From contig OY294049.1 in NCBI GenBank assembly GCA_958510825.1, forward strand, positions 35,616,774 to 35,680,773: a stretch of 64,000 nucleotides of DNA. The letters run 5' to 3'. The translations under genes were made by a program, and so were the position numbers. This document shows, piece by piece, positions 63,348 through 64,000 of the stretch; position 1 is the stretch's first letter; every line of letters starts with the position of its first letter. The stretch is from Brachypterus glaber (Eukaryota; Arthropoda; Insecta; Coleoptera; Kateretidae). The notes beneath the pieces are model-generated. The model had not been told where the DNA came from. It was given only the letters and a program-made list of their open reading frames with translations, and ran no database searches.

Positions 63348-64000
63348 ACAAATTATAATGCAAAAATTGAAGGTTATGTCAGATTGTTGTAACATATATC
63401 AGGTTTAAATATTTAACAATAGATGGAGCAGTTTTAATTTTTTGAACTAAATTGATTAAAAACTGGTCAAATATTAAGAAAAACTAATAAACTCTATGTA
63501 ATTTTAACGCAAAACTTTAAATTGCATTAAATTATTTAATATTTCATGGTAAAATATATATATTTTTGCTAATTTTACTACAGTTTTCTTTATTTTATAA
63601 ACAAAAGATGGCACTACATGTGCTCATTCTAACACTTGATACGGAATATTCATACCATACCTAGAGCTAGAATGGATTCATTCTGTGTTCCGTGAAAAGT
63701 GTGTGAATTTGCTTATATTCTAAAGCAGTCGTAGAAAAAATATATATTTAAGTTAAAAATTAAATTGGTATGATTTGGAGGTAGCAGTTTACTTAGAGTT
63801 CGTTCTTCCGTGTCTAAATAACCACAAATTTCCAAGCTCACAATGACATAAGGAAGATAATGATACCTTTTATAAAAGACGTAATTTAAAGAGGAAACAT
63901 ATATAATTAAACGAGTTATAAACAGTAATAGCTTTAACATGATGATAATAATTGATAATTGAAGAACTCGGGAGAACAAGGGACATGGCTCACATTTATC

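Larger units (their letters stand above)
62734..63736 (-). mobile_element. Dispersed repeat family C, copy 3 (inverted), interrupted by a SINE
   Basis: The minus strand runs from TACGACTGCTTTAGAATATA to TATAGAATATACTATACT, collinear with copies 1 and 2 apart from the 282-bp SINE plus its 13-bp duplication at 63053-63347. The GC-rich palindromic block near the end (TTCCGCGCGAGCGGAA) is well preserved here. Confidence 0.75.

Overview
The window reads as a gene-poor, AT-rich stretch of an animal nuclear genome, most likely an insect. The reasons are the family mix (Ty3/gypsy LTR element, Jockey-like LINE tails, tRNA-derived SINEs, many short TA-flanked inverted-repeat elements), the microsatellites, and the absence of any bacterial-style gene layout. 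A beetle-like genome is a guess from texture only. I find no confident host gene. One short GC-rich open stretch on the minus strand (52872-52925), ending at a consensus splice donor, is the only exon candidate.

The centrepiece is a complete, apparently young Ty3/gypsy-type LTR retrotransposon at 29706-36138. It has two 546-bp LTRs that look identical, a 4-bp target duplication (CTAT), a long gag frame, an uninterrupted pol frame (protease, reverse transcriptase, RNase H, integrase with a GPY motif), and a G-rich polypurine tract. Pol lies in the -1 frame relative to gag. The overlap opens exactly on a canonical GGGAAAC slippery heptamer and is followed by a segment that can fold as an H-type pseudoknot. 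The gag N-terminal half carries about a dozen degenerate copies of an N-R-V-V motif, including a 126-bp in-frame duplication, and no CCHC zinc knuckle is visible.

From 1 to 29.7 kb the sequence is a patchwork of non-autonomous elements. These include a Penelope-like retroposon (1431-1841) with perfect 112-bp inverted arms, a 14-bp target duplication and a hammerhead-like core; a 433-bp foldback element with an 8-bp duplication; tRNA-derived SINEs; a Jockey-like LINE tail inside a hairpin-bearing MITE; two TA-flanked elements with internal motif arrays; and a 1.24-kb element with arms of several hundred bases rich in TAACCCC/GGGGTTA strings.

From 36.1 to 64 kb there are two copies of a roughly 0.9-kb TA-flanked element carrying reiterated CCGAAATTAGG boxes, an LTR-plus-primer-binding-site remnant, tandem roughly 125-bp repeats, a pogo/Tigger-like MITE with many TAACTCGAA boxes, a second LINE tail with its (TAGA)n end, a MITE with perfect 35-bp arms, and a SINE with a perfect 13-bp target duplication inside an older repeat. 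Many repeat families occur two to five times, often inverted, so copies can be compared to infer boundaries and insertion order. All family assignments come from reading motifs by eye; no database search was possible.
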